Assembly (NCBI RefSeq): GCF_016865585.1
Contig: NZ_JAESND010000006.1
Location: forward strand, 1 to 64,000
Length of the DNA stretch: 64,000 nucleotides
Direction of reading: 5' to 3'
From: Jeongeupia naejangsanensis
Lineage (GTDB): Bacteria > Pseudomonadota > Gammaproteobacteria > Burkholderiales > Chitinibacteraceae
Below the pieces are notes generated by a model. That model did not search any database. It worked only from the letters and a program-made list of their open reading frames with translations, and was not told the DNA's origin. Both the position numbers and the translations under genes were made by a program. The first letter of the stretch is position 1, and every line of letters begins with the position of its first letter. Positions 37,984-47,065 of this stretch are shown here, piece by piece.

Positions 37984-39981
37984 ATGCTCGACAAGCTCAA
38001 CGAACCGCAACGCGAAGCCGTCAAATATCTGGGCGGCCCCTGCCTCGTGCTCGCGGGCGCCGGATCGGGCAAGACGCGGGTGATCACGCAGAAGATCGCC
38101 TACATGATCGGTCAGGCCGGCATGGATGCGCGCAATATCGCGGCGATCACCTTCACCAACAAGGCTGCGCGCGAAATGCAGGAACGCGTCGGCGCGCTGA
38201 TGGATGCGAACCGCCTCAAGGGCCTGACGGTCTCGACCTTCCACAGCCTCGGCATGCGCATCCTGCGTGAGGAAGCGCGCCACCTCGGCTACAAGCCGCA
38301 GTTCTCGATTCTGGACTCGGCCGATGCCAGCAAGATCATCTCCGACCTGCTGACGACGACCGACAAGCAGCTGATCCGCTCGACGGTCAGCCAGATTTCG
38401 CTGCTGAAGAACGACCGGATTTCGCCCGACACCGCCTTGGTACGCGCAAGCTCGGACGGTGAAATGCATCTGGCCAAGCTCTACCGCGCCTATCAGGACA
38501 CGCTGCAGGCGTATCAGGCGGTCGACTTCGACGACCTGATCCGGCTGCCGGTCGACCTGTTCGAAGGCAACGAGGAAGTGCTGACCAAGTGGCAGCACCG
38601 GCTGCGTTACCTGCTGATCGACGAGTGCCAGGACACCAACACCACGCAGTACGACATGGTGAAACAGCTGACCGGCATCACCGGGCTGTTCACCGCCGTG
38701 GGCGATGACGACCAGTCGATCTACGCCTGGCGCGGCGCGAATATGGAAAACCTGCGGCAGCTGTCGACCGACTTCCCGAAGATCAAGGTGATCAAGCTCG
38801 AGCAGAACTACCGCTCGGTCGCGCGCATCCTGCGCTGCGCCAACGCCGTGATCGCCAACAACCCGAAGCTGTTCGAGAAAACGCTGTGGTCGGACCTCGG
38901 CATCGGCGATCCGGTGCAGGTGATCGAAGCCAGGAACGACGAGCACGAGGCCGAACTCGTCGCGATGAAGCTGCTGGCGCACAAGTTCGAGCACGGCACC
39001 GACTTCAAGGACTACGCCATCCTGTACCGCGGCAACCATCAGGCGCGCATCGTCGAAACCCAGCTGCGCATGCACAAGATTCCGTACACGATCTCGGGCG
39101 GCCAGTCGTTCTTCGACAAGGCCGAGATCAAGGACGTGCTGTCCTATCTGCGGCTGATCGCCAACGAGGATGACGATCCGGCCTTCATCCGTGCGGTGAC
39201 GACACCGAAGCGTGGCGTCGGCAATGTCACGCTGGAAAAACTCGGCGCCTACGCGGCAGAGCGGCAGATCTCGCTGTTCGCCGCCGTCTACGAGGAGGGC
39301 TTCGTCTGGCAGGTGCAGGCGACGCAGTACGAGCCGCTGAAGCAGTTCTGCGACTTCATCGGCCGGATGCAGTTCGAGGCGCCGCGCGCGCCGGCTGGCG
39401 AATTGCTGAAGCAGTTGCTCGACGCGATCGATTTCGAGACCTGGCTGTACGACAGCGACGAGCCGAAGCCGGCCGAGACCAAGTGGAAAACGGTGCTCGA
39501 ACTGGTCGACTGGGTCGCCAAGCAGGGCGAGAACAACGGCAAGAACCTGATCGAGATCAGCCAGACGATCGCGCTGATCACGATGCTGCAGGGCCGTGAC
39601 GAGGACGAGGTCGATGCGGTGAAGATGTCGACACTGCACGCGAGCAAGGGCCTCGAGTACCCGCACGTCTTCCTCGTCGGCTGCGAGGAGGACATCCTGC
39701 CGCACCAGAACTCGATCGAGTCGAACATGGTCGAGGAAGAACGGCGGCTGATGTATGTCGGCATCACGCGCGCGCAGCGCAGCCTGACGATCAGCTACTG
39801 CGGCAAGCGCCGCCGTGGCGGCGAATGGCAGATCACCCAGCCGAGCCGTTTTCTGCGCGAGTTGCCCGGTGACGACGTGCGTTTCTCCGGCAGGCTGGCC
39901 GGCGACAAGGTCGAGGGTGCGATCAGCAAGCAGGAAGGCCGGGCGATGCTGGCCGGCATGCTGGCCAAGCTCGGCGGCTGA
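37984..39981 (+). CDS. rep: ATP-dependent DNA helicase Rep
   Basis: 665 residues (E. coli Rep has 673). Superfamily I motifs in order: Walker A AGAGSGKT (24-31), TFTNKAAREMQERV, FDDLI, LLIDECQDTN (about 209-218), GDDDQSIYAWRGA (about 240-252), EQNYRS, MSTLHASKGLEYPHVFLVG, and YVGITRAQRSLT. MLDKLNEPQREAVKY at the start fits Rep better than UvrD. It is a 3'-5' helicase that helps replication forks pass obstacles. The ATG at 37984 is chosen over a TTG at 37966, which overlaps the ribosome binding site. Confidence 0.95.
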   Translation: MLDKLNEPQREAVKYLGGPCLVLAGAGSGKTRVITQKIAYMIGQAGMDARNIAAITFTNKAAREMQERVGALMDANRLKGLTVSTFHSLGMRILREEARHLGYKPQFSILDSADASKIISDLLTTTDKQLIRSTVSQISLLKNDRISPDTALVRASSDGEMHLAKLYRAYQDTLQAYQAVDFDDLIRLPVDLFEGNEEVLTKWQHRLRYLLIDECQDTNTTQYDMVKQLTGITGLFTAVGDDDQSIYAWRGANMENLRQLSTDFPKIKVIKLEQNYRSVARILRCANAVIANNPKLFEKTLWSDLGIGDPVQVIEARNDEHEAELVAMKLLAHKFEHGTDFKDYAILYRGNHQARIVETQLRMHKIPYTISGGQSFFDKAEIKDVLSYLRLIANEDDDPAFIRAVTTPKRGVGNVTLEKLGAYAAERQISLFAAVYEEGFVWQVQATQYEPLKQFCDFIGRMQFEAPRAPAGELLKQLLDAIDFETWLYDSDEPKPAETKWKTVLELVDWVAKQGENNGKNLIEISQTIALITMLQGRDEDEVDAVKMSTLHASKGLEYPHVFLVGCEEDILPHQNSIESNMVEEERRLMYVGITRAQRSLTISYCGKRRRGGEWQITQPSRFLRELPGDDVRFSGRLAGDKVEGAISKQEGRAMLAGMLAKLGG

Positions 39982-40051
39982 GCAAGAATCGGCTGGCGCG
40001 GGGCCGATGGCGGGGTAAGCTGGCGGCTTCACGATTTTGCGGAGCCGCCCG

Positions 40052-40609
40052 ATGACCGAACTCGACAAACTGCTTGCCGGCGAGCCATTCGATTTCTACG
40101 CCCCCGAAATGGTGGCGATGCGCAAGAACGCCGAACGGCTGCTGCGCCAGATCGCCAATACAGAATCCGAGTTGCAGCCGCCGCTCTGGCGCGAGCTGTT
40201 CGGCGCGCTGGGCGAAGACAGCTGGGTGCGCGCGCCGCTGTTTTGTGAATATGGCAAGTCGGTTCGTATCGGCAACCATACATTCCTCAATGCCGGCGTC
40301 ACCCTGCTCGACGGCACCGCGATCACCATCGGCAACAACGTGCTGGTCGGACCGAACGTCCAGTTCTACGGTGCCAGCCATCCGGTCGACCACATCGAGC
40401 GGCGCGACTGGACTGCACGCTGGAAGCCAATTTTGGTCGAAGATGACGTATGGATCGGCGGCAATGCCGTCATTTGTCAGGGGGTGACCATCGGCGCGCG
40501 CGCCATCGTCGGCGCCGGTGCCGTGGTGCTCAAGGATGTGCCGCCGGACACCGTCGTCGGCGGGAATCCGGCCCGGATCATCCGCAAGCTGACCGACAGC
40601 GAACGCTGA
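40052..40609 (+). CDS. Sugar O-acetyltransferase (maltose/galactoside type)
   Basis: 185 residues from the ATG at 40052 with GGAG upstream. A Mac-type N-terminal helical segment (LLAGEPFDFYAPEMVAMRKN) precedes a left-handed beta-helix with hexapeptide repeats (IGNNVLVGPNV, IGGNAVICQGVTIGARAIVG). His110 in YGASHPVD is at the catalytic position of LacA/Maa acetyltransferases. It transfers acetyl from acetyl-CoA to a sugar hydroxyl. It stands alone; the sugar is unknown. Confidence 0.93.
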   Translation: MTELDKLLAGEPFDFYAPEMVAMRKNAERLLRQIANTESELQPPLWRELFGALGEDSWVRAPLFCEYGKSVRIGNHTFLNAGVTLLDGTAITIGNNVLVGPNVQFYGASHPVDHIERRDWTARWKPILVEDDVWIGGNAVICQGVTIGARAIVGAGAVVLKDVPPDTVVGGNPARIIRKLTDSER

Positions 40610-40651
40610 ATCCCTGGCCCGCCGGGAGTCATAGAATCAAAAGTATTTGGT

Positions 40652-40680
40652 TTGTAATTGTCGGTAACGAAGTGTTATAA
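40652..40680 (+). promoter_or_regulatory. Predicted promoter of the osmoprotectant ABC operon
   Basis: TTGTAA and TTATAA are separated by 17 bases in a locally AT-rich stretch. A transcript from here would carry a leader of about 185 bases before the first permease gene. Confidence 0.7.
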
Positions 40681-40720
40681 GTATATGCATTCGTCAGACG
40701 GCGCTTGCGCGCCACTCAAT

Positions 40721-40850
40721 CTGGCGGCCTTTCCCGGCCGCCAGTCGCGTTTTTACGCACCGGGTTCGACGCCATGTCGAACACCTTCGTAAGGCAGCTC
40801 TCTGGTTGTCGCGATCATTACAGCAAATCGCGGCCGGCATGATGCCGGCC
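40721..40850 (+). other. Folded leader of the osmoprotectant ABC operon
   Basis: Four consecutive hairpins lie between the promoter and the first gene: CTGGCGGCC/GGCCGCCAG (40721-40744) with TTTTT a few bases later; GTTCGAC/GTCGAAC (40764-40782); CGCGAT/ATCGCG (40810-40832); and GGCCGGCA/TGCCGGCC (40832-40850), just ahead of TTTT and the AAGGAGG ribosome binding site. The first has terminator form and lies inside the predicted transcript. It could be the end of the upstream gene, an attenuator, or part of a regulatory RNA. Confidence 0.6.
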
Positions 40851-40872
40851 TGCTTTTCGCCAAGGAGGACGC

Positions 40873-41589
40873 ATGAACAATAGAGCGTTTTTAAAGCGCA
40901 TCAGTATCGGGCTCATCCTCGCCGCCGCGGCCATCGCCGCGCTGGTCTACGGCATTGGCCCCGCCGAAATCGCCCAGTACCGCGAGGATCTGGTCTACCT
41001 CGGCCAGCAGCACCTCTACCTCGTCGGCGTGTCGATGACGCTGGCACTCGTCGTCGGACTGCCCAGCGGCGTGCTGCTGAGCCGGCCCTGGGCCAGACGC
41101 TACGCCGAGCACGGCATGCAGGTGTTCAACATCGGCAACACGCTGCCGCCGATGGCGGTGCTGGCGCTGGCGATGGTCGTCGTCGGCATCGGTGACAAGC
41201 CGGCCATCGTCGCGTTGTTCCTCGCTTCCCTGCTGCCCATCGTCCGCAATACCTATGCCGGCCTGTCCGGCCTGTCGCCGACACTGATCGAGGCCGCCAA
41301 CGCCATCGGCATGACGCCGCGGCAACGGCTGTGGCGGGTCGAACTGCCCAATGCGCTGCCGGTGATCCTGTCCGGCGTGCGCATCGCGCTGGCGATCAAC
41401 GTCGGCACCGCGCCGCTGGCCTTCCTGATCGGCGCCAGCAGCTATGGCGAGCTGATCTTCCCGGGCATCTACCTGAACAACCACACCGCGCTGCTGCTCG
41501 GCGCCGTCGGCACCGCCGCGATCGCGCTGGTGCTCGACGTGCTGGTCGCCAGCCTCGGCAAGTTCATGAGCCCGCGCGGCGTCGCCTGA
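40873..41589 (+). CDS. Osmoprotectant ABC transporter permease (first)
   Basis: 238 residues with AAGGAGG before the ATG. An N-terminal helix ([20 protein letters not shown]) and about five more form the ProW/OpuCB-type permease; [20 protein letters not shown] is the EAA loop that contacts the ATPase. It is one of two different permeases of a betaine/choline/carnitine-type importer, resembling the OsmU (YehWXYZ) arrangement. The partner genes follow at 41663-44369. Confidence 0.92.
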   Translation: MNNRAFLKRISIGLILAAAAIAALVYGIGPAEIAQYREDLVYLGQQHLYLVGVSMTLALVVGLPSGVLLSRPWARRYAEHGMQVFNIGNTLPPMAVLALAMVVVGIGDKPAIVALFLASLLPIVRNTYAGLSGLSPTLIEAANAIGMTPRQRLWRVELPNALPVILSGVRIALAINVGTAPLAFLIGASSYGELIFPGIYLNNHTALLLGAVGTAAIALVLDVLVASLGKFMSPRGVA

Positions 41590-41662
41590 CGACCGCTTTA
41601 CCCCCTGTATCCCGCTGCCCGGCTCGCGCAGGGCGGGCGGGACCCCACATGGAGGACGCACC

Positions 41663-42565
41663 ATGACGATACTTTCGTCACTTTCCAAACGCATGGCGCT
41701 GTGTGTAGCCGCACTCGTCATGGCCGCACCGGCGCTGGCCGCCAATCTGGTGATCGGCAGCAAGAACTTCACCGAGCAGCACATCCTGTCGTCACTGACC
41801 GCGCAATACCTCGGCAGCAAAGGCTATCAGGTCGAGCAGAAGACCGATCTGGCGACGGTGATCCAGCGCAACGCGCTCGAGAACAAGCAGCTCGATCTGG
41901 TCTGGGACTACACCGGCACCGCGCTGATCATTTACAACCACATCACCGAGCGGATGAGCGACGCCGACGCCTACGCGACGGTCAAGCGCATCGATGCCGC
42001 GAAAGGCCTGACCTGGCTTAACCCGGCGCCGCTGAACAACACCTATGCGCTGGCGATGAAACGCGAGCGCGCCGAAGCGGAAGGCATCCGCAGCGTGTCC
42101 GATCTGGTCGCGAAAATGGACGCCGCCAAGGCGGACAAGCCGTGGCAACTCGGTTTCGACATGGAGTTCGCCGGCCGCTCCGACGGCCTCAAGCCGATGC
42201 AGGCACTGTACAAGCTGGAACTGAACCGGCCGCAGATCCGCCAGATGGACCCGGGTCTCGTCTACAACGCGATCCGTGACGGCTTTGTCGACGCCGGCCT
42301 CGTCTACACCACCGACGGCCGGGTCAAGGGCTTCGATCTGCTGGTGCTCGAGGACGACCTGCATTACTTCCCGAGCTACGCCGCGACACCGGTGGTGCGC
42401 ACCGAGGTGCTGGCGCAGAACCCGGGCCTGGCCGACGACCTGAATACCCTTGCCGCACTGCTCGACAACGACACCATGTCGGCGCTGAACGCCAAGGTCG
42501 ACATCGAGCATCGCCCGGTCAAGGACGTTGCCGGCGAGTTCCTGCGCGAAAAGGGGCTGATCTGA
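41663..42565 (+). CDS. Osmoprotectant ABC transporter substrate-binding protein
   Basis: 300 residues. Signal peptide [20 protein letters not shown], cut near ALAA, then [20 protein letters not shown] and [13 protein letters not shown], hallmarks of OpuCC/OsmX/OsmF-type binding proteins for quaternary ammonium compounds. Late motifs [19 protein letters not shown] and [11 protein letters not shown] fit too. It binds ligand in the periplasm. GGAGG lies 8 bases before the ATG; the stop shares a base with the next start. Confidence 0.94.
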   Translation: MTILSSLSKRMALCVAALVMAAPALAANLVIGSKNFTEQHILSSLTAQYLGSKGYQVEQKTDLATVIQRNALENKQLDLVWDYTGTALIIYNHITERMSDADAYATVKRIDAAKGLTWLNPAPLNNTYALAMKRERAEAEGIRSVSDLVAKMDAAKADKPWQLGFDMEFAGRSDGLKPMQALYKLELNRPQIRQMDPGLVYNAIRDGFVDAGLVYTTDGRVKGFDLLVLEDDLHYFPSYAATPVVRTEVLAQNPGLADDLNTLAALLDNDTMSALNAKVDIEHRPVKDVAGEFLREKGLI

Positions 42566-43224
42566 TGGAGACGCTGAACCAGACCTTCGCCTACATCTGG
42601 CACAACCTGCCCTTCATCCTCGGGCTGACGCAGCAGCATCTGAGGCTGGTCGGCATCGCCGTCGGCCTCGCGGTGCTGATCGGCGTGCCGCTCGGCGTGC
42701 TGATCGTCCGCTTCAAGTCGCTGGCCGGCATCGTGCTGGGCCTGGCGACCGTGGTGCTGACGATTCCGGCAATCGCGCTGTTCGGGCTGATGATCCCGCT
42801 GTTTTCGCTGATCGGGCAGGGCATCGGCGCGGTGCCGGCGATCACCGCCGCTTTCCTCTATTCGTTGCTGCCGATCGTGCGCAACACGCATACCGCGCTG
42901 ACGACGATCGATCCCGGCGTGCGCGAGGCCGGTCGCGGCATCGGCCTGACCTTCTGGCAGCGGCTCAAGTGGGTCGAGCTGCCACTGGCGGTGCCGCTGA
43001 TTTTCGGCGGCATCCGTACCGCCGTCGTACTCAATATCGGTGTGATGGCGATTGCCGCCATCGTCGGCGCCGGCGGGCTCGGCACGCTGATCCTGCACGG
43101 CATCAGCCAGAGCGACATCCGCAAGCTGATTGCCGGCGCCGTCGTGGTGAGCCTGCTCGCCGTCGTGATGGACCAGGTGCTGCTTCGTCTGCAGCGCGTA
43201 CTGACCCCGAAAGGAATCCGCTGA
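42565..43224 (+). CDS. Osmoprotectant ABC transporter permease (second)
   Basis: 219 residues, OpuCB/OsmY-like, with IGVPLGVLIVRFKSLAGIVL and the EAA loop EAGRGIGLTFWQRLKWVELP. NIGVMAIAAIVGAGGLGTLI is the conserved late helix. It starts at the stop of the binding protein gene (TGATG) and ends in the same way at the ATPase gene. With the first permease it probably forms a heterodimeric membrane channel. Confidence 0.93.
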   Translation: METLNQTFAYIWHNLPFILGLTQQHLRLVGIAVGLAVLIGVPLGVLIVRFKSLAGIVLGLATVVLTIPAIALFGLMIPLFSLIGQGIGAVPAITAAFLYSLLPIVRNTHTALTTIDPGVREAGRGIGLTFWQRLKWVELPLAVPLIFGGIRTAVVLNIGVMAIAAIVGAGGLGTLILHGISQSDIRKLIAGAVVVSLLAVVMDQVLLRLQRVLTPKGIR

Positions 43225-44369
43225 TGATCGAACTCAAGAACCTCACCAAGCAATTCATCCAGAAAAACGGCCAGTCGTTCAACGCGGTCAACGACGTCAA
43301 CCTCGTGGTGCCGGAAGGCGAGATCTGCGTGCTGCTCGGGCCTTCGGGTTGCGGCAAGACGACGACGATGAAGATGATCAACCGGCTGATCGAGCCGAGC
43401 TCGGGCCAGGTGCTGATCAACGGCGAAGACACCGCCGGCATCGACACCGTGACCCTGCGGCGCAATATCGGCTACGTGATCCAGCAGATCGGCCTGTTCC
43501 CGAACATGACGATCGAGGACAACATCATGGTCGTGCCGCGCATGCTCGGCTGGGACAGGAAGCGCTGCCGTGAACGCGCGCGCGAGCTGATGAGCATGGT
43601 TGCACTCGATCCGGACCGGTTCCTGCACCGCTACCCGAAGGAAATGTCCGGCGGCCAGCAGCAGCGCATCGGCGTGATCCGCGCGCTGGCGGCCGACGCG
43701 CCGGTGCTGCTGATGGACGAACCGTTCGGCGCGGTCGACCCGATCAACCGCGAGCAGATCCAGAACGAGTTCCAGCTGATGCAGCGCCAGCTCGGCAAGA
43801 CGGTGATGCTGGTCAGCCACGACATCGACGAAGCGATCAAGCTCGGCGACCGGATTGCCGTGTTCCGCCAGGGCAGGATCGTCCAGTGCGCGGGGGCCGA
43901 CGAGATCCTTGCCAAGCCGGCCGACGAGTTCGTTGCATCCTTCGTCGGTCACGACCGCACGCTCAAGCGCCTGCTGCTGGTACAGGCCGGCGACGTGGCC
44001 GATGCGCAGGAAACGCAGACCGCGACGCTGGATACGCCGCTGAGCCATGCCTTCGGCGTGATGGACGACAACGACGCACGTTATCTCGCGGTGGTCGATC
44101 GCGAGGGCAAGCCGCTGGGCTATGTGCAGCGCAAGGACGCCAAGGGCGCGGAGGGCACGTGTGCCGACAAGCTCAAGCCGTTCAGCGCGACCTCCAAACC
44201 GGACGAAAACCTGCGCGTGGTGCTGTCCAGGCTGTACGAGCACAATCTGACGTGGATGCCGGTGCTCGATGCCGACGGCCGCTACAACGGCGAAGTCTCG
44301 CAGGACTACATCGCCAGTTTCCTCAATTCGGGCAAGACGCACGGCCGCCAGCGCATGGCGCTGAAATGA
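43224..44369 (+). CDS. Osmoprotectant ABC transporter ATP-binding protein with CBS domains
   Basis: 381 residues from the ATG at 43224. Walker A GPSGCGKTT, signature SGGQQQRIGVIRALA, Walker B VLLMDEPFGAVDP and switch His in LVSHDIDEA. The last about 110 residues hold a CBS pair (ARYLAVVDREGKPLGYVQRK; LTWMPVLDADGRYNGEVSQD), as in OpuA/OpuCA, where CBS domains sense ionic strength or nucleotides. It drives import of compatible solutes. A terminator follows at once. Confidence 0.95.
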   Translation: MIELKNLTKQFIQKNGQSFNAVNDVNLVVPEGEICVLLGPSGCGKTTTMKMINRLIEPSSGQVLINGEDTAGIDTVTLRRNIGYVIQQIGLFPNMTIEDNIMVVPRMLGWDRKRCRERARELMSMVALDPDRFLHRYPKEMSGGQQQRIGVIRALAADAPVLLMDEPFGAVDPINREQIQNEFQLMQRQLGKTVMLVSHDIDEAIKLGDRIAVFRQGRIVQCAGADEILAKPADEFVASFVGHDRTLKRLLLVQAGDVADAQETQTATLDTPLSHAFGVMDDNDARYLAVVDREGKPLGYVQRKDAKGAEGTCADKLKPFSATSKPDENLRVVLSRLYEHNLTWMPVLDADGRYNGEVSQDYIASFLNSGKTHGRQRMALK

Positions 44370-44370
44370 A

Positions 44371-44398
44371 CAAGGGCGCCGTCGGCGCCCTTTTTTTG
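44371..44398 (+). terminator. Terminator of the osmoprotectant operon
   Basis: AAGGGCGCC pairs with GGCGCCCTT across GTC, followed by seven T. It starts 2 bases after the ATPase stop. Confidence 0.95.
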
Positions 44399-44412
44399 TG
44401 CGGAACCGCGGT

Positions 44413-45024
44413 TCAGACCGCCGGCGGCCGGGTGTCGCCGAACGAGGCGCGGGCGTCGAGTCGTGCACGCAGTCCGGCCAGGTTCGGATGATGCTCGGCC
44501 CACTGCAGTTCCGGAAAGCGCAGCTCGAGGTAGCCGAGCATGCAGCCGATGGCGACATCGGCGAGCGTGAAGGCATCGCCGGTACACCATTTGCGGTCGG
44601 CCAGATCGGTGGCGACGCGTTCGAGGCCGCGTTCGATCTTGAGCTGCTGCTTGGCGACCCACTCGGCACTCTGCTGCTCGGCCGGGCGGCGCGACTCCAT
44701 CACGATCAATATCGCAGCATCGGTGATGCCGTCGGCCAGCGCTTCCCAGCGCTTGACGCCGATCGCCTGGCGGTGTTCGGCCGGGATCAGCTTGCCGACC
44801 GGTGAAATCTGGTCGAGGTAGTCGACGATGACGCTCGAGTCGTACAGCGGCCTGCCATCGTCAAGGATCAGCACCGGCACCTTGCCGAGCGGGTTGAGTG
44901 CCGCGATCTGGTTGTCTGCGGCATGGGGCGAGTCTTCGACCAGCTGATAGTCGATGTGCTTTTCGGCGAGCACGATGCGGACCTTGCGGCCGAACGGGCT
45001 GGTGAGCGAGCTGATCAGTTTCAT
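44413..45024 (-). CDS. Glutathione S-transferase family protein
   Basis: 203 residues with an N-terminal thioredoxin-like domain (MKLISSLTSPFGRKVRIVLA, NPLGKVPVLILDDGRPLYDS) and an all-helical C-terminal domain (FTLADVAIGCMLGYLELRFP). SSVIVDYLD contributes the glutathione gamma-glutamyl site. Resembles the YibF group of bacterial GSTs. Function is general (peroxide or electrophile handling) and not resolved. It precedes the ABC exporter gene on the opposite reading side, with about 100 bases between. Confidence 0.93.
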   Translation of the reverse strand: MKLISSLTSPFGRKVRIVLAEKHIDYQLVEDSPHAADNQIAALNPLGKVPVLILDDGRPLYDSSVIVDYLDQISPVGKLIPAEHRQAIGVKRWEALADGITDAAILIVMESRRPAEQQSAEWVAKQQLKIERGLERVATDLADRKWCTGDAFTLADVAIGCMLGYLELRFPELQWAEHHPNLAGLRARLDARASFGDTRPPAV

Positions 45025-45130
45025 GGCTGAGACACGCGAGAAGGAAGGCGAGCCGATTCTAATCGGCCGGCAGCGCTTCGGCCATTAGGGTTGTCTGCAA
45101 GCAACATATCAGTATTTTTGTATGTTCGAG

Positions 45131-46915
45131 TCAGTTTCCCGCCGTGGCCGAGACCCGGGCCGCGTCGGCAAACTGCAATGCCGCGAGCCGGGCATACAGC
45201 GGCGAGCTGTGCAGCAGGTCGGCATGCCGGCCCTGCGCGACGATGCGCCCGTGATCGAGCACGACGATCCAGTCGGCTTCCAGCACCGTGGCCAGCCGGT
45301 GCGCGATCACCAGCGTGGTGCGGTTGTGCGAGGCGTTGTCGAGCGCCTGCTGGACCAGCCGCTCGCTGGCGGCGTCGAGTGCGCTGGTGGCTTCATCGAG
45401 CAGCAGGATGGGCGGATTCTTCAGGATCGCCCGGGCAATGGCGATCCGCTGGCGCTGGCCGCCCGACAGCCGCACGCCGCGCTCGCCGAGAAAGGTGTCG
45501 TAACCCTGCGGCAATTCGGCAATGAAACCGGCTGCTGCCGCCGCTTCGGCTGCCTGTTCGATCTCGGCCTGCGTCGCATCGGGCCGTCCGTAGCGGATGT
45601 TGTCGGCGACACTGCCGGCAAAGATCACCGACTCCTGCAGCACCACGCCGATGTGCCGACGCAGCGTGGCCATCGACAGATCGCGGATGTCGACGCCGTT
45701 GAGCCGGACGGCGCCGGCCTGCGGTTCGTAGAAACGCATCAGCAGCTGGAACAGCGTGGTCTTGCCCGCGCCCGATGGTCCGACCAGTGCGATGTGTTCG
45801 CCCGGACGGATGTGCAGCGACAGGCCGGCGAGCGTCGGCGCATCGGGGCGAGACGGGTAGGCGAAGTCGATTGCGTCGAATTCGATGCCGGACTCCCTGT
45901 CCGGCAGCGGCTGCGGTGTGGCGGTCTCCTGGACCGGCGAGCGGGTGCCGAGCAATTGCAGCAGGCGTTCGGTCGCGCCGGCTGCGCGCTGCAGATCGCC
46001 CCAGACTTCGGCGATCGCGCCGACGGCACCGGCGGTCACCACCGCATAGAGGATGAACTGGGACAGTTCACCGGCGCTCATCGTACCGGCCAGCACTGCC
46101 TGCGCGCCGAGCCAGAGCACGAAGACTACGGCAGCGAACATCAGCACGATGACCATCGCGGTCAGCCAGGCGCGGGCGCGGATCCGGGCCAGCGCGGTGC
46201 CGAACGCCGTTTCGACCGCGCTGCCGAAGCGGGCGTTTTCGTACGGTTCCTGCGTGAACGACTGCACCGTCGGCATCGCGTTCAGCACTTCGCCAGCCAG
46301 TGCGCTAGCGTCGGCGACGCGGTCCTGGCTGGCCTTGGACAGCTTGCGCACCCGCCGGCCGAACACGAGGATCGGCACGATGACGGCGACCAGCGTCACG
46401 AGGATGTAGGCGGAGAGTACCGGGCTGGTGACGATCAGCATCGCCGTGCCGCCGGTGAACAGGAAGAAGTTGCGCAAGCCCATCGACAGGCTGGTCCCGA
46501 CGACGGTCTGGATCAGCGTGGTGTCGGTCGTCAGTCGCGACAGGACTTCGCCGGTCTGCGTCGTCTCGAAAAAGGCCGGACTCATGCCGAGTACGTGTTC
46601 GTAGACGGCGCTGCGCAGGTCGGTGGTGATGCGCTCGCCCAGCCACGAGACGAGGTAGAAGCGCAGCGACGTTGCCGCAGCCAGCACCAGCGAGACGCCG
46701 AACAGTGCGATGAAATAGCGGTTGATCTCGCCGCGATGCCCCGGCGAGAAGCCGAGGTCGATCAGGTAGCGGAAGGCGACCGGCAGCGCCAGCGTCGCGC
46801 CGGCGGCAACCGCGAGTGCGACGAAAGCCAGCAGCCAGCGGCCGGCATAGGGACGAAGGAAGGGGGCAAGACCGAACAGTGGTCTGATGCGGCGGGGATT
46901 CGAGGGGGCGGACAT
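45131..46915 (-). CDS. MsbA-like ABC exporter (fused membrane and ATPase domains)
   Basis: 594 residues. Six membrane helices (about 20-310), coupling segments, then the nucleotide-binding domain with Walker A GPSGAGKTT (near 379), signature LSGGQRQRIAIARA (near 482) and Walker B ILLLDEATSALD. Sequence pattern (RIRPLFGLAPFLRPYAGRWL; LVSWLGERITTDLRSAVYEH) fits the proteobacterial group often annotated as lipid A exporter/ABCB-like half transporter. It functions as a homodimer in the inner membrane. The essential lipid A flippase MsbA may be elsewhere, so the substrate is left open. Confidence 0.93.
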   Translation of the reverse strand: MSAPSNPRRIRPLFGLAPFLRPYAGRWLLAFVALAVAAGATLALPVAFRYLIDLGFSPGHRGEINRYFIALFGVSLVLAAATSLRFYLVSWLGERITTDLRSAVYEHVLGMSPAFFETTQTGEVLSRLTTDTTLIQTVVGTSLSMGLRNFFLFTGGTAMLIVTSPVLSAYILVTLVAVIVPILVFGRRVRKLSKASQDRVADASALAGEVLNAMPTVQSFTQEPYENARFGSAVETAFGTALARIRARAWLTAMVIVLMFAAVVFVLWLGAQAVLAGTMSAGELSQFILYAVVTAGAVGAIAEVWGDLQRAAGATERLLQLLGTRSPVQETATPQPLPDRESGIEFDAIDFAYPSRPDAPTLAGLSLHIRPGEHIALVGPSGAGKTTLFQLLMRFYEPQAGAVRLNGVDIRDLSMATLRRHIGVVLQESVIFAGSVADNIRYGRPDATQAEIEQAAEAAAAAGFIAELPQGYDTFLGERGVRLSGGQRQRIAIARAILKNPPILLLDEATSALDAASERLVQQALDNASHNRTTLVIAHRLATVLEADWIVVLDHGRIVAQGRHADLLHSSPLYARLAALQFADAARVSATAGN

Positions 46916-47065
46916 GCGTTTGAGCGAGGCCGGAGGGGATGATCCGGGCAGGGTACGCCATCCTCGCCGTGAGGGGGGAAACGCCTTGCCGGCGTAGCAA
47001 GCGGTAACCTGGCTGTATCCGGGGGCCGCCTATAATGGCGGCCCCGATGTCTTTCCGTCAGTCCG

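Noticed and set aside
37387-40068. Very long open frame antisense to the chemoreceptor and rep genes
   Set aside because: Its predicted protein is rich in Arg, His and Gln with no recognisable motif, a usual artefact opposite GC-rich genes. The plus-strand genes have all family motifs and good ribosome binding sites.
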